Shown piece by piece: positions 1-10,830 of a stretch of DNA of 64,000 nucleotides (the stretch's first letter is position 1; each line of letters opens with the position of its first letter). The position numbers were made by a program, and so were the translations under genes. Origin of the DNA: Euborellia annulipes (Eukaryota > Arthropoda > Insecta > Dermaptera > Anisolabididae). The notes below the pieces were generated by a model. The model was not told the origin of the DNA. It made no database searches and was given only the letters and a program-made list of their open reading frames with translations. Location of the stretch: NCBI GenBank assembly GCA_023213315.1, contig JAKCPI010013819.1, positions 18,230 through 82,229 on the forward strand, given 5' to 3'.

Positions 1-40
1 AAAATAAGATTTAAAATTCTTCTTATTAAAAAACACGGAC

Positions 41-228
41 TGGGGGGTCAGATAGGCTAGGCGGTAGCATGACAACGGAAAACTAACCAGGGGGACCCGG
101 GTTCGAATCCAAACTCCAGGCATCCAGCTAAAATCTGACCCCGGGGGTAGAGACAAATTTTTAAAAAAATATAGCTAGTATCATAATTAGGATTATGGCT
201 AGAAAGACCGAAAAGCCAAAAAAAATAA
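41..228 (+). repeat. tRNA-derived SINE, copy 1
   Basis: A GC-richer head of about 100 bp contains a polymerase III B-box match (GGTTCGAATCC, 100-110) and an A-box-like stretch near 52-66. It is followed by a short body ending in GGCTAGAAAGACCGAAAAGCC and an A-rich tail. A second copy at 9061-9246 matches through head, body and tail, which shows a dispersed family rather than a tRNA gene. No closed cloverleaf can be drawn. Confidence 0.65.
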
Positions 229-735
229 GATTTGTTTTCAAGTTATATAAAAAAAAAACCACTTGAATCACTTTATTTGTAAACACACTTGTTTTGTTAT
301 GATTTAGACACCTGTTAATTAAAATCAAAAAAAAAATTCCTAATTTTAATATAATATAATAATATTTGTTATTACCTATTAGTGGGTTTTTAAAATTAAA
401 AAAACCAATTAATAAATATGAGATAATTAAAAAAAATGTAAACAAACTTTTTTATTGAGATTTTCGTCTATCAATAATTACTTTAATTAAGAAAAGATCA
501 ATTAAGATGAAATTTCTCGAGGTCCAGACCTAGCCAGATTGTTTTCTCATCCTCAAAACTTGTTAATAGAATTGGTTTCATCAAAATCGGTAGACCCGTT
601 TTCAAAATAGAACTAAGATACAAATATACAAACAAATATATAAACACTTTTTGCTCGTTTAATAAGAGTAGATATATATAAATATATAGAATCGGGTTCT
701 CGAAAACGGATCTAATGATTGGTGAAATTCACGTG
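229..735. other. AT-rich stretch with no gene seen
   Basis: Mostly A/T-rich DNA. The only open frame (minus strand, 161-445) is a product of base composition and overlaps the SINE. Around 560-610 there is a sentence-like repeat fragment (ATCAAAATCGGTAGACCCG) of the sort seen in dispersed insect repeats. No splice-bounded coding segment was found. Confidence 0.5.
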
Positions 736-787
736 TTAGCGGGGGGGTGGGGGTTGGCAATTCGATCTGTCACGGTCTCATCTTCTG

Positions 788-1530
788 CTAAGTTGTATTT
801 TGATTTTTTTACTTTATCCAATGCAAAGCATGGGTAAAGTATTGTAATCGCTCTCGGGGCAAGCGTGGCTTCAAAGGGTCCTCAGGTAAAGACTACGGAA
901 CCCATGGACTCAATTAAAGTCACAAATTGTAGTATTCAATTAGGTTGAATTTTAGCACGTGACGGTTTTGCCAAAAATTACATGGGGTCTCGTCGAGAGG
1001 CCAAAAAGTGCGATTTTTTCATTTAGTGCGTGCGGATGTATGAAGATGGTTATGCATGTTATTGATTTTAAGTCGATTCTTCCACATTTTCAGTAGAGGT
1101 TTCCATTAATAGTCAAAACATCAAAAATGGAATGCAATAAGGTTATTCCTCTAGTATTAGATAAGAATCGATCGTTATTTTTGATTTTAAGTCGATTCCT
1201 CCATGTCTTCAGCAATGGTTACCAATAATAATCGAAACGTCAAAAACCTAATGTAGAATTGTTATTCCTCAAGTATTAGATGAGAATCGATGGCTATTTT
1301 TGATTTTAAGTCGATTCCTCTATGTCTTCAGCAATGGTTACAATAATAACCGAAATGTCAAAAATCCAATGTAGAATGGTTATTCCTCGACTCTTAAATG
1401 AGAATTATTTTTGAATTAATGTCAATATGAACTACAAATTGCAAGTGATATCTGATTAATAATAAAGGAACAAACATATTAATATTTCAAATGAATTTGG
1501 ATAAAGTTTAGCAACGATCCGTTGCAGTTT
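788..1530 (+). repeat. Dispersed element with 'actttatcc' ends, copy 1
   Basis: It starts at TTTACTTTATCCAATGC and ends at GGATAAAGTTTAGCAACGAT followed by CCGTTGCAGTTT. Each end carries a small hairpin: CCAATGC/GCATGGG on the left and GCAACGATCCGTTGC on the right. The middle holds about three tandem copies of a roughly 118-bp unit (TTTTGATTTTAAGTCGATTC... GTTATTCCTCAAGTATTAG). Other copies or fragments lie at 12630-12960, 13497-14097, 14098-15330, 28320-29954 and 44970-45480. No coding capacity was seen, so it is a non-autonomous element of unknown superfamily. Confidence 0.65.
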
Positions 1531-2105
1531 TTTTTTTAGGTTAATTTTAATATATGGTATTCATTAGGTAGTTGTCTCGATTAAAAAATGTATATTTAAT
1601 TTTTTACTTCAATTTCCCTCATTTACATAAATAATTGTATTTTTAATTTTAAATCCACAAGGAAGTGGTTTTAATGTTTGGTGAGGTAAATGCTTCAACC
1701 TTTAATCTTTGAGGTTTTAATTTTTTGGAGCTTTTATGCCAGTTGAGAGACTTTAATTTTCGCGGAAAGTCAGTAGGGTTATCTGTAATTTCTTCCTGTA
1801 ATGTTCATAGAGGATTACAGAAATATCCAGGTAAAAAACGGCTGAAACTATTACTGTTAAAATGAAACTTTGACAAAATAATTAATATCTCGTGAAATAT
1901 AATTTTTTCGATGTTCACTCATTGAGATCTTTTTGTTGACTAAAATGCCATGGTTCCGCTCAATTTTTTTTTAATCAAAATAGTTTCAGCCATTTTGGAA
2001 ATATTTAGAAATAAGCTGACGTGTTCTGATGTGGCCATCCACTTGACTTTACCATACAACCTGGCCCCTCACTTATATTTAATATTTAATAAAATTATTT
2101 ATAAT
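1531..2105. other. Unassigned AT-rich DNA with one arm of a direct repeat
   Basis: No gene was seen. Positions 1868-1995 recur with moderate divergence at 2636-2765 (shared block TTTTTTCGATGTTCACT... GCCATGGTT). The two copies bracket the tandem array at 2110-2480, which suggests all three belong to one larger repeat. Confidence 0.45.
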
Positions 2106-2109
2106 CATG

Positions 2110-2480
2110 TAGGGGAGGGGGTTAGTTTTTGCATTTTTAGACTTCTGGGGGCCCACTGATTATGTATACAAAATTTGGTTGAGTTTGGTACAAGAGCCTA
2201 GATTTTCATTTTTTGACCCTACACCCCCCCCCCATTTTGGGCGGTTAGTTTTTGCATTTTTAGACTTCTGGGGTCCCACTGATTATGTATACAAAATTTG
2301 GTTGAGTTTGGTACAAGGGCCTAGATTTTCATTTTTTGACCCTCCCCCCTCCCCCCATTTTGGGCGGTTAGTTTTTGCATTTTTAGACTTCTGGGGTCCC
2401 ACTGATTATGTATACAAAATTTGGTTGAGTTTGCTCAAATGGCCTAGATTTTTAATTTTTAACCCCCCCCCCCTCCACCC
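2110..2480 (+). repeat. Tandem array of a ~123-bp unit
   Basis: Three head-to-tail copies contain GTTAGTTTTTGCATTTTTAG, CTTCTGGGG, TATGTATACAAAATTTGG and a poly-C run. The open frame through it only reflects a unit length divisible by three. A diverged copy in reverse orientation lies at 8165-8300. Confidence 0.75.
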
Positions 2481-3078
2481 CCCTTAATTTTGGGTCGATA
2501 TGCACCAAAATCTAATCAGCTCTTAATCTCAATGGACCAAAACTACGTGTGAAATTTGGTTTTGATATTCACACTAGTTTTTGAGCTAGCTCGTCCACAA
2601 AAATTTGGTAACGCACAGACTAACAGACATTTTGACAAAACAATTATTATCTCGAAAAATATAATTTTTTCGATGTTCACTTATTAGAGCTTTTTTGTAG
2701 ACCGAAATGCCATGGTTTCGCTCAATTTTTTTAATCAAAATAGTTTCAGCCGTTTTTGAGATATTTCGAAAAAAAGAAGGAAAAAACACTTTTTTCATGC
2801 ACGATTACAATACTTGACCATACCCTGTATGGTAAAGTAAAAACAATCAATAAAATTTTTTCATTATTTTCATTATTCAATTTTTTATTTTTTATTATAA
2901 TTTTTTTTGATTATAATATTTTTTTTTTTTTTTTTTTTTAATTTTTTTGTTTGTTTTGTTTTGTCTGTTTTTGGTTCCTGGTTGATTTGCACAATGGCCT
3001 GTTGTCTCTCTCTCTGTGTCTGTGTTTGTGTCTGTGTGTGTGTGTCTCCATCCTCTTGACCGTGATCGCTTAAAACAG
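2481..3078. other. Direct-repeat arm, T-tract and TC/TG microsatellite
   Basis: This holds the second arm of the direct repeat (2636-2765), a long T-tract (2920-2939) and a pyrimidine-rich TCTC/TGTG microsatellite (3005-3050). No gene was seen. The pyrimidine tract sits just before the AG at 3077-3078 that may be a splice acceptor for the fragment that follows. Confidence 0.5.
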
Positions 3079-3251
3079 CACCCCTTGCCAACGTCGGGGG
3101 CGGCCGTTTCTTCTGCCTCCTCCGGGGGCGGCGTCTCTGGACAACGTGCGTTGGCCTCTCGAGTGCCTCATCGTCACAAGATTCCGGATTTACATCCACC
3201 GATAATTTGCTATCTCCGCCGCCGCCCCCCAAAGCTCATGGACTCAACAAG
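3079..3251 (+). pseudogene. GC-rich Ser/Pro-rich exon fragment with one frameshift
   Basis: This GC-rich block stands out sharply from its AT-rich surroundings. It is bounded by AACAG before 3079 and AAG|GTATCC after 3251. Frame 3079 reads a Ser/Gly/Ala-rich segment (SGAAVSSASSGGGVS) to about 3160. One base off, the frame continues as SSASSSQDSGFTSTDNLL then PPPPPK and HGLNK. Joining them needs one missing base, which would make 58 codons in phase 0. SSQDSGFTS resembles a Ser-rich motif I associate with MTSS1/IRSp53-type I-BAR proteins, but this is a weak memory match. It could be a captured exon, an old pseudogene or a real exon with a sequence error. Confidence 0.4.
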
Positions 3252-3340
3252 GTATCCGTTATATATAAAACAAAAACAAACATTTTTTTGACATTTCTAA
3301 TATTATATATTAAAAAAAAAAAAATTGAAGGAGAACTTAT

Positions 3341-4718
3341 AGTCCAGGCAAATTACGATTTTAACAGGAAATAATTCCCGGTAAAGATTTTATTGCTGGA
3401 ATACCTTTATTGGTACTCCAATATTACTACCCTAAGTTTTCCCCCAAATCTGTGTTGTGGAAATTTTTCTACGCGCCTCAAAATGAGAAAATTTCGGAGT
3501 TTTTTCAGTTTTTCTTGAATAACTCTAAAACGGCTTATCAAATCAAAAAGATATCTATTAGATAAATTAAAGCTCTTTAAATTACGCGTAAAATGATAAC
3601 AATTTCATCTATTTAGGTTAAGTAGAACCGGTACTAGCGCCTGTCAAAAAACAGCCCCCGGGATCACTTTTGAATATCCCTAAAACTCGTACTTTTTTCG
3701 ATTTTTCCCCATTTTGACCATGAAGGAGCACGTTTTCGACAAAGACCACTCTATACATTTTTAAACTAGATTAAATTTGCTACAATTTAAACAAAGTTTC
3801 ATCTTAATTGGATAATGGTAACCCGTGCCGCAATGAGGTTGAAGTTTTGAAATTTTTTGCAAAAAATCGCAGTTTTTCCTTCATAAAATGAAAACCACTC
3901 ATCCTAGAAACTTGATTTCTATCTCATTCTCTAGTAAATTTTGTTGACTTGAACGTTTACTTGGACCACTTTTTTGATAAAACTCTTAGATTTATAGATA
4001 TCCAGCATTTTCCATGACGCTTTTGAGGATTCGGATCATATCCTGTCCGGAAAATGTAGGATATCTATAAATCTAAGGGTTTTATCAAAAAAGTGGTCCA
4101 AGTAAACGTTCAAGTAAATAAAATTTCCTAGAGAATGAGATAGGAATCAAGTTTCTAGGATGAGTGGTTTTCATTTTATGAAGGAAAAACTGCGATTTTT
4201 TGCAAAAAACTTCATTCAACCTCATTGCGGCACGGGTTACCATTATCCAATTAAGATGAAACTTTGTTTAAATTGTAGCAAATTTAATCTAGTTTAAAAA
4301 TGTATAGAGTGGTCTTTGTCGAAAACGTGCTCCTTCATGGTCAAAATGGGGAAAAATCGAAAAAAGTACGAGTTTTAGGGATATTCAAAAGTGATCCCGG
4401 GGGCTGTTTTTTGACAGGCGCTAGTACCGGTTCTACTGAACCTAAATAGATGAAATTGTTATCATTTTACGCGTAATTTAAAGAGCTTTAATTTATCTAA
4501 TAGATATCTTTTTGATTTGATAAGCCGTTTTAGAGTTATTCAAGAAAAACTGAAAAAACTCCGAAATTTTCTCATTTTGAGGCGCGTAGAAAAATTTCCA
4601 CAACACAGATTTGGGGGAAAACTTAGGGTAGTAATATTGGAGTACCAATAAAGGTATTCCAGCAATAAAATCTTTACCGGGAATTATTTCCTGTTAAAAT
4701 CGTAATTTGCCTGGACTA
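3341..4718. repeat. 1.4-kb near-perfect palindrome (foldback)
   Basis: Arms 3341-4018 and 4040-4718 are reverse complements over about 680 bp with only scattered mismatches, around a centre near 4029. Examples are TAGTCCAGGCAAATTACGAT on the left and ATCGTAATTTGCCTGGACTA on the right. No coding frame was seen. A second copy occupies 46095-47252 plus 49124-49235, split by a Gypsy element. A transcript through it would form a very long hairpin. Confidence 0.9.
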
Positions 4719-5815
4719 AAGAAGCTATAGCTAATTTTTTTTTTTTTAATTTTACAAAATATCTATTTTACATTAGGAGTCTCAACCAATTTATTAAATA
4801 TGAAGAATTCAATTAGCGAACTATAGTCCAAGTATATACTATATATAAGAGCCTAGATTAATTTGTAACAACGCTGAGAGAATTTTCTTTAAAAAAATTA
4901 CCCTCTTGCCTAGAATCGAACCGACGAACTCTTGAACTAAGGGCATCAGCTCTAGCCATTACACCAATGCAACATTAATATTTATATCTTGATTTCTGTT
5001 ACTAAAACTATATATTTTTGATTTAGACTTTGTGTCGAGATAATATTGTATTCATTTGAACTCGAATGAAAATGAAAAAACACCAATAGATTTTAAATTA
5101 AGAAACATTAAATATATATTAATTAACGAGGCAAATTTGAAATATAATTGTCAGCTCGGATTTTAAACTGATGGCTCCAATCGATTTTCATTAACCAGGC
5201 AAATTTGAAATATAATTGTAATTTGGACTCGAATTTTGAAATGAAAGACTCCAATTCATTTTAAATTAAGAAACATTAAATATATTGATAATTATTCCCT
5301 CCCCCCCCCCTCGCCACTCAAAAATTAAAGAGGCGAAACTTTTAAGAGACGATGTATTTTCGGTAGTTTACGGGTATACATTTGGAGTGTGGTTTTTTAA
5401 GAGGAATAAAATTTTTGGACCGAGACGCTGCCCGCCAGGGCACCAGCCCGGAGGGCCGAGTTTCGAGGGCGTGCCGAAGGCACGCACGAAAAGCTCGTAA
5501 TATAATATACATTTAATAGGTAGGAAAACCTGTAAATTTCTTCCCCTTCACCATGCTTTCTTTTTGTTTGCTCTTAATTTTACACAGGGTCAAAATCGCC
5601 TATAAAAACTACTTTTGAAGTCCAAAATTTCAAAAAATGTTTCCGTCGGTGGAGGTGGGGGGGGGCGCTGGTACACGATCCTCCCAAAATGAAAGTCTGG
5701 TACCTCGTAGTATAAGTTTTGGTATTTCCTACTAAAATAAAAATATTGGTGTATTGGGTTGAATATCGCCCCCCATAAAAAATTCCTGGATCCGCCCTTG
5801 GTTGAGAAACATAAT
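4719..5815. repeat. Non-palindromic flank of the large foldback, ending in a hAT-like terminus
   Basis: Segments 4727-4860 and 5495-5815 match, in reverse complement, the DNA at 45655-46090 beside the second palindrome copy. The right edge reads CCTGGATCCGCCCTTGG, the same terminus as the hAT-like MITEs at 6191 and 11773. DNA between 4860 and 5495 is absent from the other copy and looks like later insertions. Within it, 5425-5495 is GC-rich with short hairpins such as GTGCCGAAGGCAC. Confidence 0.55.
4895..4985 (-). repeat. tRNA-like SINE fragment
   Basis: On the minus strand it reads TTGGTGTAATGGCTAGAGC (A-box-like) followed about 35 bp later by CGGTTCGATTCTAG (B-box-like). The ends cannot be paired into a tRNA acceptor stem, so it is more likely a SINE head or tRNA pseudogene than a working tRNA. 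Confidence 0.4.
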
Positions 5816-6190
5816 TTATCTGTATTTCTCTTATTTGAGTTTCTAGCTTAATTACAGTACTCTGATTTTTTTAATTTTTTTTTATCAACTGTTTCCTTTT
5901 CGAATACAATTTTGTTTCGAGCATGTTTATTTTACTCTGTGTGGAGGCCTCTTGTAAGCCAAGGTTTCGATAATCCAACCCACTTGAAACAAATCTACCT
6001 TAAGTGGGGAAAGAACATCAGGGCGAGGGGAGGGGGGGAGGGCTGTTTAAAATCTCAATGAAATTTAATCAAGCTTACTTTATTTTGAATTTTGATACAG
6101 AAAAAATCAAAAATGCATTGACGGGTTAATAAAAAAAAAAAACAAAAACAAAATGGATCCCCAACAAGAGAGGAATTTCCAATACAGAAT
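5816..6190. other. No gene seen
   Basis: Ordinary AT-rich DNA with a G-run (6025-6045). The last eight bases (TACAGAAT, 6183-6190) are the left target duplication of the MITE that follows. Confidence 0.5.
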
Positions 6191-6392
6191 CAAGGGCGGA
6201 TCCAGGGGGCGGAGGGGGCGACCGCCCCCTCATAGAGGCCCGAGGCCCGGCAAAAAATTTGTAAAAAAATTATTATTTTTTAAAAAATTTTAAAACTGAA
6301 AATAAAGTTCTATATATGTGAGTGTGAAGGGGGGGCGGCGCGTCTGCCCCCCCCCGCTTGGACACCTCGACCGCGACATACTTCCGCCCTTG
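6191..6392 (+). mobile_element. hAT-like MITE, 202 bp
   Basis: Terminal inverted repeats are CAAGGGCGGATCC... and ...CCGCCCTTG. The 8-bp flanks are nearly identical (TACAGAAT, 6183-6190; TATAGAAT, 6394-6401). An 8-bp duplication and this terminus fit the hAT superfamily. There is no coding sequence. Related ends occur at 5800, 11773-12159 and 45655. Confidence 0.7.
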
Positions 6393-6540
6393 CTATAGAA
6401 TCCATTTTGGACCATTTATCATAAGTACTCTTGAGCCACCGAGTGTTGCTCAGTAACTTTTTACTTCAATAAAAAATTATAAGAATTTTCTAATTTTAAT
6501 ATATGATAATATTGCATAGGAATCCGGTCTCTAACATTAT
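6393..6540. repeat. Hairpin-ended repeat fragment
   Basis: It contains CCACCGAGTGTTGCTCAGTAAC (with a break: CCACCGAG, TGTTG, CTCAGTAAC), a diverged form of the perfect hairpin ACCGAGCGATGCTCGGT found at 7500-7530 and 39560-39585. The three copies share T-rich or CTTCA-containing sequence on the same side. Confidence 0.4.
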
Positions 6541-7495
6541 AAGAAAAAAAAAGTTTCAAATAAAAGTTTATTTATATCAGGGGGAAACTAAACTACGCTA
6601 TAGTTTGTCGACCTAGAACAAGCTTTCAAGGGTATTTCGAGGTCAAGTTCTGTTTTTTTAATGGAAACCTATATGTTTCTGTACATATTCTTAATCTACA
6701 AAAAAAACTGAACAACTTTCATAAGAACTATTTTTTTATACGACATCAAATAAACAAAATATTAAATCAATTAGATCTCAAAAAAAATCTTAATAATTAT
6801 TTTTAACAATTATTCAACTTAATTATCAAATAATAATGATTAAATAATTAATTATTAAATAAATAATTATTAAATCGAAAAGTCACAACAATGAAAATAA
6901 GTGTTTATAATGATATTAAAACTTCGTTATACTCAGATTTAAGAGATTATTTTCTACTTAATAGAACTATTTAAAATTCTTGAGTTTAAAAAAGTTTATT
7001 TCTCGTGTCAATCCAGTAGATAGTTATATTGTATTACCATAATAAAAATGGAGAATTTTTTGTTGAAGACAGAATTAAAATGGTCTTAATTTATGCGGTG
7101 AATGTGGAAGAAGTGTTATGGGGCTGCAATTGAAATGGATGCCGAGCGTTTTCCTGATAGGAATACACCCTCCCAAGCTTCATTTTATCGTGTTGTAAAT
7201 CTGTTAAAAAAAAAAAAACAGTAATGTAAAGGCTACGAAGAAACTGAAACAGGCCAAAATAACGAAATTGGAACTGAAATTCGTCCAGAAGACTTGCGAT
7301 ACACTCTGGAATGTCACAGAACAGTGGCGCAAAATGATTAATATTATTAATTATTATTAAATTATTTATTTAATAATTAAATATTTGATCATTATTATTT
7401 GATAATTAAGTTGAATGATTGTTAAAAATAATTATTAATTTTTTTTGAGATCTAATTGATTTAATATTTTGTTTATTTGATGTCGTATAACAGGA
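6541..7495 (+). mobile_element. DUF4817-containing foldback element, copy 1
   Basis: Long inverted arms (6541-6890 and about 7350-7495) flank a decayed coding core. The core reads, across frameshifts, a helix-turn-helix segment with AAIEMDAERFPDRNTPSQA and a following VVNLLKK. I recognise this as the DUF4817 helix-turn-helix found in insect repeats. Stops and an A-run (7204-7218) break the frame. Sister copies are at 9022-10213, 16343-16890, 20525-21665, 36070-37190 and 56768-57540. Confidence 0.65.
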
Positions 7496-7775
7496 ATAGT
7501 ACCTGGAGGCACCGAGCGATGCTCGGTAACTTCTTCCTTCAGTTAAAACCTTTATTTTAATATTATTTTTAATTTAAAATTCTGATAAAAAGGTCGATTT
7601 TTATTTGAGAGCCGCTTTCAAATTTAAAAAATACAAAAATATATAATAGTCGCCCGATGTATTCGCCCCCCCCACCTCCACCCCGCTGGACCCCACCCCC
7701 GAAACCTCTCCCTACCCCCGGATTCCCCACCACTGCGCCCCACCTTCTGCACCTGTTTTGATTCAACCATATGAT
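7496..7775 (-). repeat. Hairpin plus G/C-rich minisatellite element
   Basis: The perfect hairpin ACCGAGCGATGCTCGGT lies near one end. A run of C-rich imperfect repeats (7665-7760; G-rich on the minus strand, GGTGGGG-type units) is at the other. The same order, G-rich tract then hairpin, occurs at 39395-39590. A Helitron-like terminal hairpin is possible but no CTRR end was confirmed. Confidence 0.45.
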
Positions 7776-8164
7776 TCATTTTTATTCATCCAATTAATAA
7801 ATAAAACCTATCAAAATGTGTTGTTTTTTCAGAAAATTGAGACCTGCTTATGCGAAATATGTTTTTAAATAAATTCTTGATTATTTTTTATTCTATTAAA
7901 TAATAATATAAATAATACTGATTTTAAAAAGTAGATAGTGTGGCACAAATATCTACCACATTTTGAAGAGGTATAAAAAAAATGAAAAAATATAACTTGA
8001 AAAAAAAACTGAATATATTTTTGAAAAAAACAAAAAATGAATTTTTTTAAAATGTGTTTTTACTTTTTGAATCATTATTTTCGTTTTTTTATTATTTTTT
8101 ATTGGTTTTATTTTATTTTTTGAAAGAAAATTGTTAAACATTTATCAGACGAAAAAAAGGGGGG
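7776..8164. other. AT-rich DNA, no gene
   Basis: Very A/T-rich, with poly-A/T runs that create short spurious frames on both strands. No splice-bounded or family-like coding signal was seen. Confidence 0.5.
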
Positions 8165-8304
8165 GGGGGGTCAAAATATGTAAAATTCTAGGCCTTTGAC
8201 CAAACTCAACCAAATTTTGTATGCATATTCTTTGGACCCCCAGAAGGCCAAGAAATGCAAAAAACTATCCACCCAAAATGGGAGGGTCAAAAAAGAACTA
8301 TTTT

Positions 8305-9000
8305 TAACCGACTTCAAAAAAAGGAGGAGGTTCATCTCTATTCGACTGAATTTTTTTTTTGTGCCTATGTTACCTCATATCTCCGCCAATTGTGGACCGA
8401 TTTTGAAATTTTTTTTGCATTGGGTCCAGTCTACCTTCCGATTGGTGCCATTTTTTTTATAGGTATTAGACCTTTTTTGTTAGGTTTGTTCAGGACTAAC
8501 TTCTTTGTTTATGAACCGATTTCGATGATTCTTTTTTTATTGGAAAGGGGGTATCTTAGGGATTGTTCAATATTAATTTGGTCAAGTTCTGATGATATGA
8601 TCACTATTAATAACATCACTAAAAAGAGAAAAATAAAAAATTTTTAAGAAAAAAATAAAACCGACTTCAAAAAATTAAACGCAACAAATAAAATACACTA
8701 AAAGGTATAAAATAATTATTATCTTATTTAGTTACAACTAAACGTCGAAATATTAACATGAAATTACTTTTTTAAGTCGGTGCCAAACATATACCTTTTA
8801 TGAATCGCACTCGACGGATCTTACTTAGTACGTTTGGAGGGTACGCTCGCTTATAGGTATAGTTTGTTTGGCACCGACTTCAAAAAGTAATTTCATGTTA
8901 ATATTTCGTCGTTTAGTTGTAACTAAATAAGATAATAATTATTTTATACCTTTTAGTGCCTTTTATTTGTTGCATTTAATTTTTTGAAGTCGGTTTTTAT
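8305..9000 (+). mobile_element. 'accgacttcaaaaa' MITE, copy 1
   Basis: Outer ends are ACCGACTTCAAAAA (8307) and TTTTTTGAAGTCGGTTTTTA (8978-9000). Inside, 8660-8790 and 8868-9000 form a second inverted pair around a centre containing CGCACTCGACGGATC. The unit beginning ACCGACTTCAAAAAAGGAGG is widespread in insects. Copies are also at 27534-28258, 43341-44960 (split) and 62166-62890. Non-coding. Confidence 0.75.
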
Positions 9001-9021
9001 TTTTTTCTTAAAAATTATTTT

Positions 9022-10213
9022 TATTTGTTATCAAATAAACAAAATATTAAATCAATGATTGGGGGGGTCGTAGGTAGTCGGTAGGTGACAGCACTAACCA
9101 GGAGACCGGGTTCGAATCCGACTCGAGGCAGCCAGCAAAATCTGACCCCGGGGTAGAGACAAATTTTAAAAATATATCTAGTATCGTAATTAGGCTTATG
9201 GCTAGAAGGGCCGAAAAGCCAAAAAAAAAAAAAAAAAAAAAAAAATCAAATTAGATCTCAAAAAAAAAAATATCTCTAATAATTATTTTTAACAATTATT
9301 CAACTTAATTATCAAATAATAATTATTAAATAAATATTTATTAAATCGAAAAGTCACAACAATGAAAATAAGTGTTTATAATGATATTAAAACTTCGTTA
9401 TACTCAGATTTAAGAGATTATTTTCTACTTAATAGAACTATTTAAAATTCTTGAGTTTAAAAAAGTTTATTTCTCGTGTCAATCCAGTAGATAGTTATAT
9501 TGTATTACCATAATAAAAATGGAGCATTTTTTGTTGAAGACAGAATTGAAATGGTCTTAATTTATGGGTGAATGTGGAAGAAGTGTTATGGGGCTGCCAT
9601 TGAAATGGATGCCGAGCGTTTTCCTGATAGGAATACACCCTCACAAGCTTCATTTCATCGTGTTGTAAATCTGTTAAAAAAAACAAGAAATGTAAAGGCT
9701 ATGAAGAAACTTAAACAGGCCAAAATAACGAAATTGGAACTGGAATTCATCCAGAAGACTTGCGATACACTCTGGAATGTCTCAGAACAGTGTCGCAAAA
9801 TTATTAAATTATTAATTATTATTAAATTATTTATTTAATAATTAAATATTTGATCATTATTATTTGATAATTAAGTTGAATGATTGTTAAAAATAATTAT
9901 TAGAATTTTTTTTTGAGATCTAATTGATTTAATATTTTTTATTATTTGATGTCGTATAAAAAAATAGTTCTAATAAAAGTTGTTCAGTTTTTTTTTTGTA
10001 GATTCAGAATATGTACAGAAACATATAGGTTTCCATTTAAAAACAGAAGTTGACCTCGAAATACCCTTGAAAGCTTGTTCTAGGTCGACAAACAATAGCG
10101 TAGTTTAGTTTCCCCCTTGATATAAATAAACTTTTATTTGAAACTTTTTTTCATATAATGCACTGTTTTTGAGTTATAAGACTGTCTCAAGATAAAAAAA
10201 CTCACCCGGTATA
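9022..10213 (+). mobile_element. DUF4817-containing foldback element, copy 2
   Basis: This is the best-preserved coding core. From about 9523 to 9810 a frame gives FVEDRIEMVLIYG, then after a one-base slip ECGR and AAIEMDAERFPDRNTPSQA plus HRVVNLLKK. That is one helix-turn-helix domain of the DUF4817 kind, with no catalytic domain. The right arm ends GACTGTCTCAAGATAAAAAA then CTCACCCGGTATATA. A SINE is inserted at 9061-9246. The element probably moved using an enzyme supplied elsewhere. Confidence 0.65.
9061..9246 (+). repeat. tRNA-derived SINE, copy 2
   Basis: The B-box GGTTCGAATCC is at 9109-9119 and the body shares CTGACCCCGGGGTAGAGACA-like sequence and GGCTAGAAGGGCCGAAAAGCC-like sequence with copy 1. 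It ends in a pure A-tail (9220-9245). The flanks AAATCAAT (left) and AAATCAA (right) look like a target duplication within the DUF4817 element, so this copy is fairly recent. Confidence 0.75.
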
Positions 10214-10830
10214 TAGTATACCTATGTTTGTCAAATCCCCCAGGGGATGGGGTTGGGGTCCAGGGTGGGGGTTTGAAGGTGTGGGGTGTAGGAAGTTGGG
10301 GTCCAGGGGTACTAAAGGGCATTTTTCTCTGTGTCTGTAGGTACCTGTATCACATACTACAAAAAGGCAATTGTGCCTGTCTCTGTATGTAGGTACCTAT
10401 GTTTCTATGTCACCCCCCCAGGAGTTGAGGAAGCTGGGGGTCAGAAGGGTGGGTGTTAGTGTCCAGGTGAAAGGTGGGGATTCAAGGCGTGCACCAAGGC
10501 GAGGGATAAATTATGCAATGCAAGAAATAAACAGATCAATTTCAGAAGTGATAAATATGTCCATTTTGATTAAATATAAGTCATGACAATTCAATAGCAA
10601 CTTAGATTCAAGTGCAATACACTTGAAGATTGAGGTGATACCTACACAACGGGGGTCTCTTACTGGTACGGTAGCCCGAAGTGTATCGAATAGTATCATC
10701 TCTTTCCCTACAAGTTCACCTGCGTCCCACTCGCCTTGTGTCGTGTATCAATTTTATATGTGCATTTTTATTTAACCCTAACTCCTCTTCCTCGCTATAC
10801 TGGAATAAAGTACTAATTTTTCTGGGCCGA
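10214..10830. repeat. G-rich imperfect minisatellite and unassigned DNA
   Basis: Two G-rich blocks (10240-10320 and 10400-10490) carry GGTTGGGGTCCAGGGTGGGG-like units that resemble the tract at 39395-39535. The remainder to 10830 has no recognisable gene. Small frames here have no domain or splice support. Confidence 0.45.

Noticed and set aside
161..445. 94-codon minus-strand frame, hydrophobic
   Set aside because: Composition is explained by AT-richness (Phe/Ile/Leu/Asn), it overlaps a SINE and has no family features.
2179..2487. 102-codon frame with repeated motif
   Set aside because: It is a translation of the 123-bp tandem repeat, whose length is a multiple of three.
2885..3232. Minus-strand basic/Gln-rich frame
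   Set aside because: Driven by a (TG/TC) microsatellite and T-tract; the plus-strand reading of the GC-rich part is more protein-like.
4895..4985. Possible tRNA gene (minus)
   Set aside because: A- and B-box-like sequences are present but no acceptor stem forms and the region lies in repeat DNA; kept as SINE-like.
8196..8647. Overlapping frames of 88 and 130 codons
   Set aside because: They lie within the 'accgacttcaaaaa' MITE and recur, broken, in its other copies.
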